Of a DNA stretch of 64,000 nt, positions 1 to 10,085 are shown piece by piece. This DNA comes from Herbaspirillum sp. CF444. GTDB lineage: Bacteria; Pseudomonadota; Gammaproteobacteria; Burkholderiales; Burkholderiaceae_D. Position numbers and translations under genes: made by a program. The DNA is taken from contig NZ_AKJW01000061.1 of the NCBI RefSeq assembly GCF_000282135.1, forward strand, positions 62,001-126,000, given 5' to 3'. The notes under the pieces are model-generated. The model saw only the letters and a list, made by a program, of their open reading frames with translations. It was not told the origin of the DNA and searched no databases. How positions within the stretch are numbered: position 1 is the first letter of the stretch; every line of letters begins with the position of its first letter.

Positions 1-36
1 GCGCGGGTCGAGGATTTTGACGTCGATAGTTTTCAT
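1..36 (-). CDS. dut: dUTP diphosphatase (start only, cut by window edge)
   Basis: Only the first 12 codons are present. They read MKTIDVKILDPR from the ATG at 34-36 on the minus strand, a typical N-terminus of bacterial dUTPase, which hydrolyses dUTP to dUMP and pyrophosphate to keep uracil out of DNA. The gene directly follows coaBC (stop at 64-66), and the coaBC-dut order is common in proteobacteria. No strong Shine-Dalgarno is visible before the ATG. The call rests on a short match plus synteny. Confidence 0.75.
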   Translation of the reverse strand, partial: MKTIDVKILDPR

Positions 37-63
37 GGGAACAAAAATAATAAAAGTTAAAAA

Positions 64-1272
64 TCAGTGAGTGCTTGATGCGGACAGGCGATGCGCAATC
101 TCGCGCACCAGTTGCCGCGCCAGCGTTTGCTTATCGGCGCGCGGCAGGCTGGTGTGGCCTTTGTCGTCGAACAGCGTCAGCGCGTTTTCATCCTTGCCGA
201 ACGTCTGATGGCCGATGTTGCCGACCAACAGGGGAATATTCTTTTTCATACGTTTGGCGGCGCCGTATTGTTCGAGGTTTTCTGACTCGGCCGCAAAGCC
301 CACGCAGTAAGGACGTTTCGGCAAAGCGGCGACGTCGGCGAGAATGTCTGCATTCTGTTCGAACGACAATTGCAGGCTGCCGTCGTCGGCGTTCTTCTTG
401 ATCTTCTGGTTGCTGACGTTGGCGACGCGCCAGTCGGCCACCGCCGCCACCGCGATGAAGACATCCTGTCCCGCCACGTTGGCGAACACCGCATCATGCA
501 TTTGCTGCGCCGTCTGCACATCGATGCGGCGCACGCCGTAAGGTGCATCCAAAGCCGTCGGACCGGATACCAGCACGACTTCGGCGCCGGCTTCCCGTGC
601 CGCGCGCGCAAGCGCATAGCCCATCTTGCCTGACGACAGATTGGTGATGCCGCGCACCGGGTCGATCGGCTCGAATGTCGGTCCTGCCGTCAGCAGCACG
701 CGGCGGCCGGCCAGCAGCTTGGGCTGGAAGACGGCGATGATTTCTTCCAGCAGTTGTTCGGGTTCCAGCATGCGGCCATAGCCGACTTCGCCGCAGGCCT
801 GGTCGCCCGAATCGGGGCCGAGCAGCTTGATGCCGTCCTGCTGCACCTGCGCGATGTTGCGCTGGGTCGCCGGGTTCTGCCACATCTCGACGTTCATGGC
901 CGGGGCGATCATCAGCGGCACGCCATGCGGACGCGCCACGCACAGCGTCGACAGCAAGTCGTCGCAAGCGCCGTGCGCGAGTTTGAAGATGAAATCGGTG
1001 GAGCAGGGGACGATCACGATCGCGTCGATGCCGCGCGTCAGGTCGATGTGCGGCATGTTGTTCTCGATGCGCGCATCCCATTGATCGGTGTAGACCGTGT
1101 TGCCGGTCAGCGCCTGCATGGTGATGGTGGTGATGAACTGCGTCGCCGCCTGGGTCATGACGACCTGCACCGAAGCGCCGGCCTTGCCGAGGCCGCGTGC
1201 GAGTTCGGCAGCCTTGTAGCATGCCACGCCGCCGGTCAGGCCGAGAAGGATTTTTTTGCCAGCGAGGTCCAT
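64..1272 (-). CDS. coaBC: Bifunctional phosphopantothenoylcysteine decarboxylase / phosphopantothenate-cysteine ligase
   Basis: A two-domain coenzyme A biosynthesis enzyme (402 aa). The C-terminal CoaB half couples 4'-phosphopantothenate to cysteine using CTP, and the N-terminal CoaC flavoprotein half decarboxylates the product to 4'-phosphopantetheine. Visible features are the flavodoxin-like N-terminus (KKILLGLTGGVACYKA), the APAMNVEMW region of the decarboxylase, and the CoaB segment with AGPTFEPIDPVRGITNLSSGKMG followed by the KIKK loop. The ATG at 1272 is chosen over a longer reading because AAGGAG lies 8 nt upstream. Full length for the family. It sits between lspA and dut on the same strand. 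Confidence 0.95.
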   Translation of the reverse strand: MDLAGKKILLGLTGGVACYKAAELARGLGKAGASVQVVMTQAATQFITTITMQALTGNTVYTDQWDARIENNMPHIDLTRGIDAIVIVPCSTDFIFKLAHGACDDLLSTLCVARPHGVPLMIAPAMNVEMWQNPATQRNIAQVQQDGIKLLGPDSGDQACGEVGYGRMLEPEQLLEEIIAVFQPKLLAGRRVLLTAGPTFEPIDPVRGITNLSSGKMGYALARAAREAGAEVVLVSGPTALDAPYGVRRIDVQTAQQMHDAVFANVAGQDVFIAVAAVADWRVANVSNQKIKKNADDGSLQLSFEQNADILADVAALPKRPYCVGFAAESENLEQYGAAKRMKKNIPLLVGNIGHQTFGKDENALTLFDDKGHTSLPRADKQTLARQLVREIAHRLSASSTH

Positions 1273-1351
1273 TGCCTTACTCCTTATAGAACTCATTCAT
1301 GACGACTGCGGCAGCCATTAAGCAAGCGACCGCAGCCTTGCCGTCCGACAT

Positions 1352-1861
1352 CTATTTGCCGACGCGGCGCAACTCATCCAGCACGAACAATACCGCACCT
1401 ACGCAGATCGCACTATCGGCGATGTTGAACGCCGGCCAGTGCCAACTGCCGACGAAGACGTCGAGGAAGTCGATCACGTGACCGTACACGACGCGATCGA
1501 TCACGTTGCCGATGGCGCCGCCCAGGATCAGCGCCAGCGCCCAGCAGAACATGCGCTGGCCGGCGTGCTTGCGCAGCAGGTAAATGATGTAGATCGCCGC
1601 AGCAATGCCGATGGCGGTGAACAGGTGGCGTTGCCAGCCCGACTCGGCCGCGAGGAAACTGAAAGCCGCGCCTTTGTTATACACCAGCACCAGATTGAAG
1701 AAGCCGGTAATCGGCCGCGATTCGCCGTAGTGGAACAGTTTGAGGATCGTGATCTTGGACAGCTGATCCAGCAGCAGCACGATCAGCGAAATACCCAGCC
1801 ATGGCAGCAGGCTGTTGTTATTGCTGGAGCTGGGCATGAGGCGTTTTTTATTGGAGGCCAT
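1352..1861 (-). CDS. lspA: Lipoprotein signal peptidase (signal peptidase II)
   Basis: Inner-membrane aspartyl protease (169 aa) that removes signal peptides from diacylglyceryl-modified prolipoproteins. Four hydrophobic segments are visible, and both catalytic Asp motifs are present: [10 protein letters not shown] and FNIADS near the C-terminus. The [10 protein letters not shown] motif is also intact. The basic, Ser/Asn-rich N-terminus is cytoplasmic. The gene follows ileS with an 80-nt gap on the same strand, the usual ileS-lspA arrangement. The start at 1861 lacks a strong Shine-Dalgarno; an internal ATG eight codons later is a possible alternative. Confidence 0.96.
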   Translation of the reverse strand: MASNKKRLMPSSSNNNSLLPWLGISLIVLLLDQLSKITILKLFHYGESRPITGFFNLVLVYNKGAAFSFLAAESGWQRHLFTAIGIAAAIYIIYLLRKHAGQRMFCWALALILGGAIGNVIDRVVYGHVIDFLDVFVGSWHWPAFNIADSAICVGAVLFVLDELRRVGK

Positions 1862-1941
1862 GGATGATGAATGCGGACGTGGATGATATCGAGGGAGAAA
1901 GCCGGCACGCGCTATTCGTCACGTGCCGACTTTCCTGTTGC

Positions 1942-4836
1942 TTAAGCGAAGTGGCGGTCTTCGCCGCTGCCGAACAAATTGGCGACGCAACGGCCGCACA
2001 GGCCTTCGTGCTCGGCATGCGAACCAACGTCGGCGCGATAGTGCCAGCAGCGCTCGCATTTCTGATTGGCCGACGGCGTGACGACGATGGCTTCGTCGGC
2101 TTCCGCCTCCACCGCAGTGACCTTGGCCGCCGACGTGATCAGCACGAACTTCAGGTCGTCGCCCAGGCTTTGCAGCAAGGCCACCTTGTCGCCGCTGACC
2201 TTGAGCTCGACTTCCGCCTGCAGCGAGGAGCCGATGTTGCCTGCGATGCGGACTTCTTCCAGTTGCTTGGTCACGGCCGCGCGCACTTCGTGCAGCACGT
2301 TGAACTTGGCGACCAGCGCCTCAGCCTGCGCCACTTCCGGCAGCGTGTAATACGTCTGCGAGAAGATGGTTTCGCTGCTCTCGGCAAAGGCATCCTTGCC
2401 GGCAAAGAAGCTCCATGCCTCTTCCGCCGTGAACGACAGCGTCGGCGCCATCAGGCGCAGCAGCGCCTGGGTGATGTGCCAGATCGCGGTCTGCGCCGAA
2501 CGGCGCGCGTGCGAATCGACGCCGCTGGTGTACAGGCGATCCTTGAGGATGTCGAGGTAAAAGCCGCCCAGATCTTCCGAGCAATACATCTGCAGCTTGG
2601 AGACGACCGGGTGGAACTCGTAGGTCTCGTAGTGCGCCAGGATTTCCTTTTGCAGGTTGGCCATGTTGGCGATCGCGTAGCGGTCGATTTCCAGCATCTC
2701 GGCGACCGGCACGGCGTTCTTGGCCATGTCGAAATCGGCAGTATTGGCCAGCAGGAAGCGCAGCGTATTGCGGATGCGGCGATAGGCCTCAGTGACGCGC
2801 TTGAGGATTTCGTCGGAGATCGAGATCTCGCCGGAGTAATCGCTCGACGCCACCCACAGACGCAGAATTTCCGCGCCCAGCGAGTCGGCCACCTTTTGCG
2901 GTTCGACGCCGTTCTTGAGCGACTTCGACATCTTGCGGCCTTCGCCGTCGACCACGAAGCCGTGCGTCAGCAGCGCCTTGTAGGGCGCGCGGCCGTTCAG
3001 CATCGACGACGTCAGCAGCGAGGAGTGGAACCAGCCGCGATGCTGGTCCGAACCTTCCAGATATAGATCGGCCGGGAATTGCAACTCCTGCTTGTGTGAA
3101 CCGCGCAGCACGGTCTGATGGGTCGAACCGGAATCGAACCAGACGTCCAGCGTGTCCTTGTTCTTCAGGTACTGGTCGGCCTCGTCGCCCAGTAATTCTT
3201 TCGGATCCAGCGTCTGCCATGCCTCGATGCCGCCTTGCTCGATGCGTTGGGCGATCTGCTCCAGCAGCTCGGGCGTGCGCGGATGCAGCAGGCCGGTTTC
3301 CTTGTGCACGAAGAACGCCATCGGCACGCCCCATTGGCGTTGGCGCGACAGTGTCCAGTCGGGACGGTTGGCGATCATGCCGTGCAGGCGCGCCTTGCCC
3401 CATGCCGGGAAGAAGGCGGTGTCTTCGATGCCTTGCAGCGCGGTTTCGCGCAGGCTCTTGCCGCCGTCCTTGGGCGTGTTGTCCATGCTCGCGAACCATT
3501 GCGAGGTGGCGCGATAAATGATCGGCGTCTTGTGGCGCCAGCAGTGCATGTAGCTGTGGTCGAACATCACCAGCTTGAACAGCGCGCCGGTTTCTTCCAG
3601 CTTGGCGCAGATCGGCTTCGACGCTTCCCAGATCGTCAGGCCGGCGAACAGCGGCAGCGACGAGGCATAGCGGCCGTCGCCCATGACCGGGCTGATGATG
3701 TCGTCGTCCTTCATGCCGTGCGCCTTGCACGAGACAAAGTCTTCGATACCGTAGGCAGGCGCCGAGTGGACGATGCCGGTGCCGCTGTCGGCGGTCACGT
3801 ACTCGCCCAGGTAGATCGGCGACAGGCGATCGTAACCCTTGTCGGCGGTCGCCAGCGGATGATGGAAGGCGATCAGCGACAGCGCCTCGCCCTTGGCGGT
3901 GGCGATGACCTTGCCTTCCAGGCCGTAGCGTTGCAGGCAGGATTCGACCAGGTCCTTGGCCAGGATCAGCAGCGTCGGTTCGCCGTTGCGCTCGGTCTGC
4001 ACCAGCGCGTAGTCGAATTCCGGATGCACGTTCAGCGCCTGGTTGGACGGGATGGTCCATGGCGTGGTGGTCCAGATGACGATGTAGCCCTTGTCTGCAG
4101 GCAGCTTGGCCAGGCCGAAGGCCTTGGCGATCTTGTCGTGTTCCGCAAACGGGAAGCCGACGTCGATGGCCGGATCGCGCTTGTCCTGGTATTCCACTTC
4201 CGCTTCCGCCAATGCAGAGCCGCAGTCGAAACACCAGTTGACCGGCTTCAGGCCGCGATAGACGTAACCCTTCTCCAGAATCGTGCCGAGCGCGCGCAGC
4301 TCGTCGGCTTCGTTGGAGAAGTTCATGGTCTTGTACGGATTGTCCCATTCGCCCAGTACGCCCAGGCGGATGAAATCCTTCTTTTGCAGCTCGATCTGTT
4401 CGTTGGCGTAGGCGCGCGCCTTGGCTTGCACCTCGGCCACCGGCAGGTTCTTGCCGTATTTCTTTTCGATCTGGATTTCGATCGGCATGCCGTGGCAATC
4501 CCAGCCCGGCACGTATTGCGCGTCGAAGCCGGCCATGTTGCGGGCCTTGACGATCATGTCCTTGAGGATCTTGTTGACGGCGTGGCCCAGGTGGATTTCG
4601 CCGTTGGCATACGGAGGACCGTCATGCAGGATGAACTTGGGCCGGCCGGCCGACGCCTGGCGGATGCGCTGATACAGTTTCTTGCTCTGCCATTCCTTGA
4701 CCCATTGCGGCTCGCGCTTGGCGAGATCGCCGCGCATCGGGAAAGCGGTCTCGGTCATGTTGACCGGATACTTGCCGGCCGGCTTGCCTTCAGGTTTGCC
4801 CGGCTTGTTTGGCTTGGAGGATTCGTTGTTCGACAT
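1942..4836 (-). CDS. ileS: Isoleucyl-tRNA synthetase
   Basis: Class Ia aminoacyl-tRNA synthetase (964 aa) that charges tRNA-Ile and edits Val-tRNA-Ile. The HIGH signature is HLGH at residues 82-85, followed by the CP1 editing domain, and KMSKS is present as [11 protein letters not shown]. The C-terminal zinc-binding Cys cluster (CERCWHY...CGRC) marks the bacterial long form. The open frame extends further upstream but that part is compositionally unlike protein; the ATG at 4836 ([15 protein letters not shown]) gives the expected length. A Lys/Pro/Gly-rich N-terminal extension of about 20 residues precedes the conserved domain. ribF lies 115 nt upstream. Confidence 0.97.
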   Translation of the reverse strand: MSNNESSKPNKPGKPEGKPAGKYPVNMTETAFPMRGDLAKREPQWVKEWQSKKLYQRIRQASAGRPKFILHDGPPYANGEIHLGHAVNKILKDMIVKARNMAGFDAQYVPGWDCHGMPIEIQIEKKYGKNLPVAEVQAKARAYANEQIELQKKDFIRLGVLGEWDNPYKTMNFSNEADELRALGTILEKGYVYRGLKPVNWCFDCGSALAEAEVEYQDKRDPAIDVGFPFAEHDKIAKAFGLAKLPADKGYIVIWTTTPWTIPSNQALNVHPEFDYALVQTERNGEPTLLILAKDLVESCLQRYGLEGKVIATAKGEALSLIAFHHPLATADKGYDRLSPIYLGEYVTADSGTGIVHSAPAYGIEDFVSCKAHGMKDDDIISPVMGDGRYASSLPLFAGLTIWEASKPICAKLEETGALFKLVMFDHSYMHCWRHKTPIIYRATSQWFASMDNTPKDGGKSLRETALQGIEDTAFFPAWGKARLHGMIANRPDWTLSRQRQWGVPMAFFVHKETGLLHPRTPELLEQIAQRIEQGGIEAWQTLDPKELLGDEADQYLKNKDTLDVWFDSGSTHQTVLRGSHKQELQFPADLYLEGSDQHRGWFHSSLLTSSMLNGRAPYKALLTHGFVVDGEGRKMSKSLKNGVEPQKVADSLGAEILRLWVASSDYSGEISISDEILKRVTEAYRRIRNTLRFLLANTADFDMAKNAVPVAEMLEIDRYAIANMANLQKEILAHYETYEFHPVVSKLQMYCSEDLGGFYLDILKDRLYTSGVDSHARRSAQTAIWHITQALLRLMAPTLSFTAEEAWSFFAGKDAFAESSETIFSQTYYTLPEVAQAEALVAKFNVLHEVRAAVTKQLEEVRIAGNIGSSLQAEVELKVSGDKVALLQSLGDDLKFVLITSAAKVTAVEAEADEAIVVTPSANQKCERCWHYRADVGSHAEHEGLCGRCVANLFGSGEDRHFA

Positions 4837-4951
4837 AAGTTGTTTTCGGTTAAATTCTGGAAATCGGTGACGGCTGGGGTAGCTGATCCGGCTGTTGATA
4901 CTGTAAGAAGCGTCGCCGCAAATCACTGCCGGCGAGCGGGGCGGTCCAGCG

Positions 4952-5929
4952 TCAAATTCGGTCGGTGGCGGACACGGCGAAACTCGCCTGTTCCTTGAAC
5001 CAGGCACGCGCCTGTTGCGCATCGCGCTCAATGGCTGCCGTCAATGTCGGCAGGTCGACGTATTTCTCTTCGTCGCGCAATTTCTTCAAAAATTCCACGC
5101 GCAGCAGCTTGCCGTAGCAATCGCCGCTGTAATCGAAGATGTGCGTTTCCAGCAGCACGCGGCCGCTGTCGTCCACGGTCGGGCGCACGCCCAGGCTGGC
5201 CACCGCCGGCAGAGGCTGGTCGCCCAGTCCGTGCACCTGCACGATAAAGATGCCCGACAATGCCGGCCGCTTGTGGCCCACGCGCATGTTCAGCGTCGGG
5301 AAGCCGATGGTGCGGCCGAGCTTCTTGCCGTGCACCACATGGCCGGAGATCGCATAGGAGTGGCCCAGCAACTGGCGCGCATGCGGGAAATCCGCCTCGG
5401 CCAGCGCCGCGCGGATGGCCGACGACGAGATGCGCACGCCTGCGTTGTTCACGTTGGGCATGGTGTGCACTTCAAAACCGTATTGCTTGCCGGCGTCGAT
5501 CAGGGTCTGGATGTTGCCGGCGCGGCGGGAACCGAAGCAGAAGTCTTCGCCCACCAGCAGCCAGCGCACGTGCAAGCCCTGGATCAGGATCTTTTCGATG
5601 AAGTCTTGCGGCGACAGGGCGGCGAAGTTGGCGTTGAAATGTTCCACGATCACGCGATCGACGCCGGCGTTGGACAGCGATTGCAGCTTGTCGCGCAGGT
5701 TGGCGATGCGTTGCGGGGCTTTTTCCGGGGTACCGGCCAGTTGCGCGAAGAATTCGCGCGGATGCGGTTCGAACGTCATCACGGCGGCATCCAGGTTCAG
5801 GCGGCTTGCAGCTTCGCGCACCTGTGCCAGCAGCGCCTGGTGGCCACGGTGCACGCCGTCGAAGTTGCCGATCGTCAGCGCGCAGGGCGCACGCGATTCA
5901 GCATTGGGAAGTCCGCGAAATACCTTCAT
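4952..5929 (-). CDS. ribF: Bifunctional riboflavin kinase / FAD synthetase
   Basis: Phosphorylates riboflavin to FMN and adenylylates FMN to FAD (325 aa). The N-terminal FAD synthetase nucleotidyltransferase motif [10 protein letters not shown] is at residues 22-31. The adenylyl transfer motif region [11 protein letters not shown] precedes the C-terminal riboflavin kinase barrel, with [10 protein letters not shown] (Mg/ATP binding) and [15 protein letters not shown]. Full length. It begins the ribF-ileS-lspA-coaBC-dut minus-strand run. No FMN riboswitch is seen upstream. Confidence 0.97.
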   Translation of the reverse strand: MKVFRGLPNAESRAPCALTIGNFDGVHRGHQALLAQVREAASRLNLDAAVMTFEPHPREFFAQLAGTPEKAPQRIANLRDKLQSLSNAGVDRVIVEHFNANFAALSPQDFIEKILIQGLHVRWLLVGEDFCFGSRRAGNIQTLIDAGKQYGFEVHTMPNVNNAGVRISSSAIRAALAEADFPHARQLLGHSYAISGHVVHGKKLGRTIGFPTLNMRVGHKRPALSGIFIVQVHGLGDQPLPAVASLGVRPTVDDSGRVLLETHIFDYSGDCYGKLLRVEFLKKLRDEEKYVDLPTLTAAIERDAQQARAWFKEQASFAVSATDRI

Positions 5930-6211
5930 GGAAGAGGTGAAAAGTGATGCCGTTGCAAAAGCCTTCCATTATAAATGTTTTCGGAGGCTTACCCCTGATT
6001 TGGCGGTGAAACGGCGGGAAACAAGCGATGGCGACGCCTGGTCGGGGCGGCGACCATGTCCGGGAGGCTGGCTTGCGGCACGACATTGTCAAATTGAAAT
6101 CATTTTATTTTGGAAATATTGCCTGACATTAACGTTCTCTCGCGCATCTCTGGGCATAATGTTCGCCTCAGAAGCCTCGCCATCGAGACGTCACGACATC
6201 AGGGAACAGCC
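5930..6211. promoter_or_regulatory. Divergent intergenic region with a candidate ribF promoter
   Basis: This spacer separates divergent ribF and a GNAT gene. On the minus strand a perfect TATAAT lies at 5968-5973, about 40 nt before the ribF ATG, and is a plausible -10 box; no convincing -35 box accompanies it. The stretch around 6086-6125 is strongly A/T-rich and could hold the promoter of the plus-strand gene. No RFN element or other known riboswitch core is visible. Confidence 0.4.
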
Positions 6212-6667
6212 ATGCAAATAGAAATGGACGACCTTTCGCGGCCCGCAATTCATGCCTTGCTGGAAGAACATTTGCGCAATATGCGCGAGATATCGCCGCC
6301 CGAAAGCGTGCATGCACTTGATCTCGACAAGCTGCGCAGCCCGGACATCACGTTCTGGACGGCATGGGAGGGGTCGCAACTGATCGGTTGCGGCGCGCTC
6401 AAGGAGCTTGACTGCCGGCATGGCGAGATCAAATCCATGCGCACCCCGGAAGCGCTGCGCCGCAAAGGCGCAGGCCGGGCGATGCTGGCGCATATCATCG
6501 AACAGGCCAAAGCGCGCGGCTACGAACGTCTCAGCCTGGAGACAGGATCGTTTGATGCCTTCAAACCGGCGCGGCAATTGTACGAGAGCGTGGGATTCGT
6601 CTACTGCGGCCCGTTCGGGACTTATGGCGAAGATCCGAACAGCATGTTCATGAGCTTGCGTCTCTGA
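6212..6667 (+). CDS. GNAT family N-acetyltransferase
   Basis: A 151-aa single-domain acetyltransferase of the Gcn5-related fold. The acetyl-CoA pyrophosphate-binding motif is visible as RRKGAGRAML around residues 82-91, and the C-terminal strand/helix ends with ARQLYESVGFVYCGPFGTY, typical of small-molecule or peptide N-acetyltransferases. The substrate cannot be read from sequence. The ATG at 6212 follows an AGGGA element; the longer in-frame upstream reading has no family-like sequence. Monocistronic, convergent with the gntR-type gene. Confidence 0.85.
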   Translation: MQIEMDDLSRPAIHALLEEHLRNMREISPPESVHALDLDKLRSPDITFWTAWEGSQLIGCGALKELDCRHGEIKSMRTPEALRRKGAGRAMLAHIIEQAKARGYERLSLETGSFDAFKPARQLYESVGFVYCGPFGTYGEDPNSMFMSLRL

Positions 6668-6694
6668 ACGTCGCCAAAGGGGCGCAGGCAGTAA

Positions 6695-7387
6695 CTACGT
6701 TTGCGTCTGCACCTGCTCCTGGCGCGCTTCGGCCAGCATCCAGATGGTGATCTTGCGCACCTCCAGCTTGCTTTGCGTGATGTGGGCGCGCAGCAGGATC
6801 TGGGCTTCGGTGGCCTTGCGCTTGGCGATCAGCTTGAGGATCTTGCCGTGTTCTTCGTAGGTCGCCAGCACGCGGTTCTTTTTCAGGAAATCGAGCCGGC
6901 GCACGATGCGGATTTTTTCGGTGACTTCGGTGTGGATGCGCGTCATTTCCTCGTTGCCGGCGGCGGCGACCAGGTTGGTATGGAAGCTTTCATCAAGCTC
7001 GGCGACCTTGACCGCTTCGCTTTCGCGTTGTTCTTCCGGCACCAGCCAGACGGCGTTCAGTTCTTCCAGGCCCGGCGAAGGATCGGGGTTCTGGCACAGG
7101 CGTTCCAGCGCCGCCATTTCCAGCACGATGCGCAGGTCGTAGAGATTGTCGAGGCGATCGAAGTCGATCGGCCGCACCTTCCAGCCGCGCCGGAAACCGA
7201 CGTCCAGATAGCCTTCGCGCTGCATCCGGAACAAGGCGTCGCGCAATGGCGTGCGGGAGACGCCGTAAGACAGCGCCATCTCGGTTTCGGTGAAATTGTC
7301 CCCCGGCAACAGGCGAAAATTGAAGATGTCTTCCTTGAGCCGGTTGTAAACCTGTTCAGCAAGCGGATTTGCGGCAGTTACGGTCAT
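6695..7387 (-). CDS. GntR-family (FCD/FadR subfamily) transcriptional regulator
   Basis: A 230-aa regulator with an N-terminal winged helix (LAEQVYNRLKEDIFNFRLLPG... SYGVSRTPLRDALFRMQREGYL) and an all-helical FCD ligand-binding domain from about residue 80 on. It is the last gene of the long minus-strand nitrogen operon, 43 nt after the AtzH-like gene. That position suggests it senses a pathway intermediate such as biuret or allophanate and represses the cluster; this is inference. The stretch TTGTATTGACG upstream of its start partly resembles the CTTGTATTCAAG palindrome at the atzF start and might be a second operator. Confidence 0.9.
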   Translation of the reverse strand: MTVTAANPLAEQVYNRLKEDIFNFRLLPGDNFTETEMALSYGVSRTPLRDALFRMQREGYLDVGFRRGWKVRPIDFDRLDNLYDLRIVLEMAALERLCQNPDPSPGLEELNAVWLVPEEQRESEAVKVAELDESFHTNLVAAAGNEEMTRIHTEVTEKIRIVRRLDFLKKNRVLATYEEHGKILKLIAKRKATEAQILLRAHITQSKLEVRKITIWMLAEARQEQVQTQT

Positions 7388-7430
7388 GGCGGAACGTCGT
7401 CAATACAAAAGGAAAATCGGAACAAAAGTT

Positions 7431-7811
7431 TTACGGCATCAGGCTGACATGGGCGGCGACGATACGCCAGCCGGCTTCCATGCGCACCCAAGTCTGCATC
7501 TGGCGGCCGATTTTATCCGAGTCGTCGGCGCTGAACTCGGTACTGACGGTAGCATAGTCGCTGCCGAAGGTCGTGACCACCGTGCGATGCAGCTTGCGCG
7601 AGGGATGCACCGGCGCGCAGGTCTGGCGGTACTGGCGGATCGCCTCGCCGCCCAGCAGGATTTCGCCCACGCCGTAACGCACCGTCTGCGGGTCGTACCA
7701 GAACCAGCGATCCAGCGCGGGCACGTCATGGATCAACAGGGCGTGTTCATAGTCGGCAAAGGCTTGTTCGACTTCTTCCACGATGTGCGGCAGATTGACT
7801 TGCGGACTCAT
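7431..7811 (-). CDS. AtzH/HpxZ-like small protein (DUF3225, SnoaL/NTF2 fold)
   Basis: A 126-aa protein resembling AtzH of the cyanuric-acid pathway and HpxZ of oxalurate catabolism. Recognisable parts are the helical N-terminus [20 protein letters not shown], the [18 protein letters not shown] segment and the terminal [12 protein letters not shown] strand. The family accompanies amidase-type enzymes that handle carboxylated ureides, but its biochemical role is not settled. Its ATG overlaps the stop of the upstream cysteine hydrolase (ATGA, 7808-7811), implying translational coupling. No AtzE/AtzG amidase pair is in the window, so its partner here is unclear. Confidence 0.75.
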   Translation of the reverse strand: MSPQVNLPHIVEEVEQAFADYEHALLIHDVPALDRWFWYDPQTVRYGVGEILLGGEAIRQYRQTCAPVHPSRKLHRTVVTTFGSDYATVSTEFSADDSDKIGRQMQTWVRMEAGWRIVAAHVSLMP

Positions 7812-8494
7812 GATACGGATTCTCCGGCAGTTTCCTTGAATGCGGTTTGCAGCGTGGACAGCGGCGCCTGCCAGCCGACGATGCCGCCTTGCGCGGTCAG
7901 CATGGCCAGCGTGGCCTGGTGGAAGACGGGGAAATAGCTGGCGCAGGCGTCTTCCACGATCAGGCATTCGTAGCCGCGGTCGTTGGCTTCGCGCATCGAG
8001 GTCTGCACGCAGACTTCGGTCGTGACGCCGGCAAACAGCAGGTGCGTGATGCCGCGGGCCTGCAATTGCGCGTGCAGGTCGGTGGCGTAGAACGCGCCTT
8101 TACCGGGTTTGTCGATCACCAGCTCGCCATCCAGCGGCGCCAGCAGCGGCAGGATCTGGTTACCCGGTTCGCCGCGCACCAGGATGCGTCCCATCGGGCC
8201 CTCGTCGCCGATACCTAATGTGGGATTGCCGCGCTTGAGTTTGGCCGGCGGGCAATCGGACAGGTCCGGCAAATGCGACTCGCGCGTGTGGACCACCAGC
8301 ATGCCGTGTGCGCGTGCCAGCGTCAGCAGTTTCGCCACCGCCGGCACGATGGTCGCCAGCGGCCGCACGTCGTTGCCGAGCACGCTGCCGAAGCCGCCTT
8401 CCTCGACGAAATCGCGCTGCATGTCGATCACCACCAGCGCCGTGTGGCGGCTGTCGAATTGGTAAGGATAGGGAATGGCGTCGACGGTAATCAT
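7808..8494 (-). CDS. trtA: Isochorismatase-fold cysteine hydrolase, candidate triuret hydrolase
   Basis: A 228-aa amidohydrolase with the family catalytic triad D24 (VVIDMQRDF), K132 (DKPGKGAF) and C162 ([10 protein letters not shown]). It is clearly paralogous to the biuret hydrolase at 10086-10781 but diverged, with a different N-terminus and lid ([10 protein letters not shown]). From memory, Herbaspirillum sp. BH-1 has a triuret hydrolase (TrtA) with a biuret hydrolase, giving carboxybiuret and ammonia; the pairing here matches, but substrate specificity cannot be read from sequence. The ATG overlaps the stop of the double ATPase gene (ATGA at 8491-8494). Alternatives are another ureide or carbamate hydrolase. 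Confidence 0.6.
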   Translation of the reverse strand: MITVDAIPYPYQFDSRHTALVVIDMQRDFVEEGGFGSVLGNDVRPLATIVPAVAKLLTLARAHGMLVVHTRESHLPDLSDCPPAKLKRGNPTLGIGDEGPMGRILVRGEPGNQILPLLAPLDGELVIDKPGKGAFYATDLHAQLQARGITHLLFAGVTTEVCVQTSMREANDRGYECLIVEDACASYFPVFHQATLAMLTAQGGIVGWQAPLSTLQTAFKETAGESVS

Positions 8495-10083
8495 GCGGTC
8501 TCCAGTTGCGTGTCAGGCGTTGTCGATGGATTTCCGCGTTGACCGTGTCCGGCCATCCAGCGCCCCAGTTCGGCGCGGTCGGCGCTGGCCGCATCGTTTG
8601 CATGCACGATGGCGCCGTCGGTCATCACGAGGATGCGATCCGACAGTTCCAGCAATTCATCAAGATCTTCGCTGACCAGCAAGATCGCCGTGCCCAATGC
8701 GCGCGCCTGCAACAGACGCGCATGGATGTCGGCGACCGAGGCGAAGTCCAGTCCGAACACCGGATTGGCGACGATCAGCACGTTGACGGCATCTTCCTGC
8801 CGTGTGGAATCGCCCAGCTCGCGCGCCAGCACGGCGCGTTGCACGTTGCCGCCCGAGAGTGTGCCGATGGCGCGTTCCGGCAGCGGCGGTTTGACGTTGA
8901 AGGCGGTGATCAGGGCCTGCGCCTGCTTGCGCATGGCGGCGCGATTGACGCTCCAGCGCAGCCAGCCGCTGCGGCGGAAGGGGGCGACATCGAAGTTGCG
9001 CAGCGCCATGTTTTCAGCCACGTTCATGCCGGCGATGCAGGCGTTGCGCAGCGGCTCCTCCGGCAGCGCAAAGACCTTGCGTTCGCGCATTTCGGTACGG
9101 CTGGCCTGATAGTCCGCGCCGTTGATCTGCACTTCGCCGGACAAGCGGCGGCGCTGGCCGAGCAGGGCTTCCACCAGTTCTTTCTGGCCGTTGCCGGAGA
9201 TGCCGGCCAGGCCGACGATTTCGCCGCGCCTGACTTGCAGCGACAGCGTATTGACGGCGGTGACGCCACGGTCATTGAGCACCAGCAGCGAATCGACCTT
9301 CAGGCCGACCGGCGCATCGGCAGGCACCGGCGGACGCGCCACGGCTTCTTTTTCGACGCGCGCCTGTCCCATCATCCAGTGCGCGAGTTCGGCGGGGTTG
9401 GTGTCGGCTACCGCTGCGCTGCCGACCAGACGTCCCTTGCGCAGCACCGTGACGTCGTCGGCGTAAGCCGTGACTTCGTGGAACTTGTGCGTGATCATCA
9501 GCACCGTCAGTTCTTCGCGGCGCGTCAGGTCGCGCATCAGGCCGAGCACTTCGTCGGCTTCCTGCGGCGTGAGCACCGAGGTCGGCTCGTCGAGGATCAG
9601 CAGGCGGCGCCGCAGATAGAGTTGCTTGAGGATTTCGAGCTTCTGTTTTTCGCCGGCGGACAGGCTGCTGATGAGGCGGTCGAGATCGAGCCGGAACGGC
9701 ATCGCCTCCATGAATTCTTCCAGTACCTGGCGTTCCAGGTTCCAGTGGATGCGCCAGCGCATCAGGCCGCGCGCCAGCAGCAGGTTTTCCGCCACGGAAA
9801 GGCTGGGCGCCAGCGTGAAGTGCTGATACACCATGCCGATGCCCAGCGTGTTGGGCACGCGCGGACCGCGGATTTCCACCTCGCGGCGATCGGCCTGGAT
9901 GATGCCCTGATCGAGCGGACTGTAGCCGACCAGGCCTTTGACCAGCGTGCTTTTTCCGGCGCCGTTTTCGCCCAGCAGCGCGTGGATGGTGCCGGCCTTG
10001 ATCTTGATCGAGACCTCGTCCAGCGCGCGGAATTCGCCGAAGGATTTGCCGGCGCCGATGACTTCCAGCTCAAGCGCGTGCAT
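8491..10083 (-). CDS. BMP-type (nucleoside/ureide-like) ABC importer, tandem ATPase subunit
   Basis: A 530-aa protein with two fused ABC domains, as in the sugar/nucleoside importers RbsA and NupA. The first domain has a full Walker A (GENGAGKST) and signature LSAGEKQK. The second has the degenerate Walker [10 protein letters not shown] and signature LSGGNVQR, usual for this family. The ATG at 10083 lies 2 nt after the biuH stop, so the hydrolase and the transporter are translated as one unit. It should energise the two permeases at 10798-12853 with the BMP-type binding protein at 12969-14066. The substrate is inferred from neighbours to be a urea-condensate compound. Confidence 0.92.
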   Translation of the reverse strand: MHALELEVIGAGKSFGEFRALDEVSIKIKAGTIHALLGENGAGKSTLVKGLVGYSPLDQGIIQADRREVEIRGPRVPNTLGIGMVYQHFTLAPSLSVAENLLLARGLMRWRIHWNLERQVLEEFMEAMPFRLDLDRLISSLSAGEKQKLEILKQLYLRRRLLILDEPTSVLTPQEADEVLGLMRDLTRREELTVLMITHKFHEVTAYADDVTVLRKGRLVGSAAVADTNPAELAHWMMGQARVEKEAVARPPVPADAPVGLKVDSLLVLNDRGVTAVNTLSLQVRRGEIVGLAGISGNGQKELVEALLGQRRRLSGEVQINGADYQASRTEMRERKVFALPEEPLRNACIAGMNVAENMALRNFDVAPFRRSGWLRWSVNRAAMRKQAQALITAFNVKPPLPERAIGTLSGGNVQRAVLARELGDSTRQEDAVNVLIVANPVFGLDFASVADIHARLLQARALGTAILLVSEDLDELLELSDRILVMTDGAIVHANDAASADRAELGRWMAGHGQRGNPSTTPDTQLETA

Positions 10084-10085
10084 GA

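Noticed and set aside
1897-1934. Stem between ileS and lspA as a terminator
   Set aside because: GAAAGCCGGCACG and CGTGCCGACTTTC pair with one mismatch, but there is no T-run and the genes are usually co-transcribed; at most a processing stem.
3235-4998. 587-codon open frame antisense to ileS
   Set aside because: Gln/Arg/Val-rich shadow translation without motifs; ileS on the other strand is complete.
5930-6211. FMN riboswitch upstream of ribF
   Set aside because: Looked for the conserved RFN core before ribF on the minus strand; not found.
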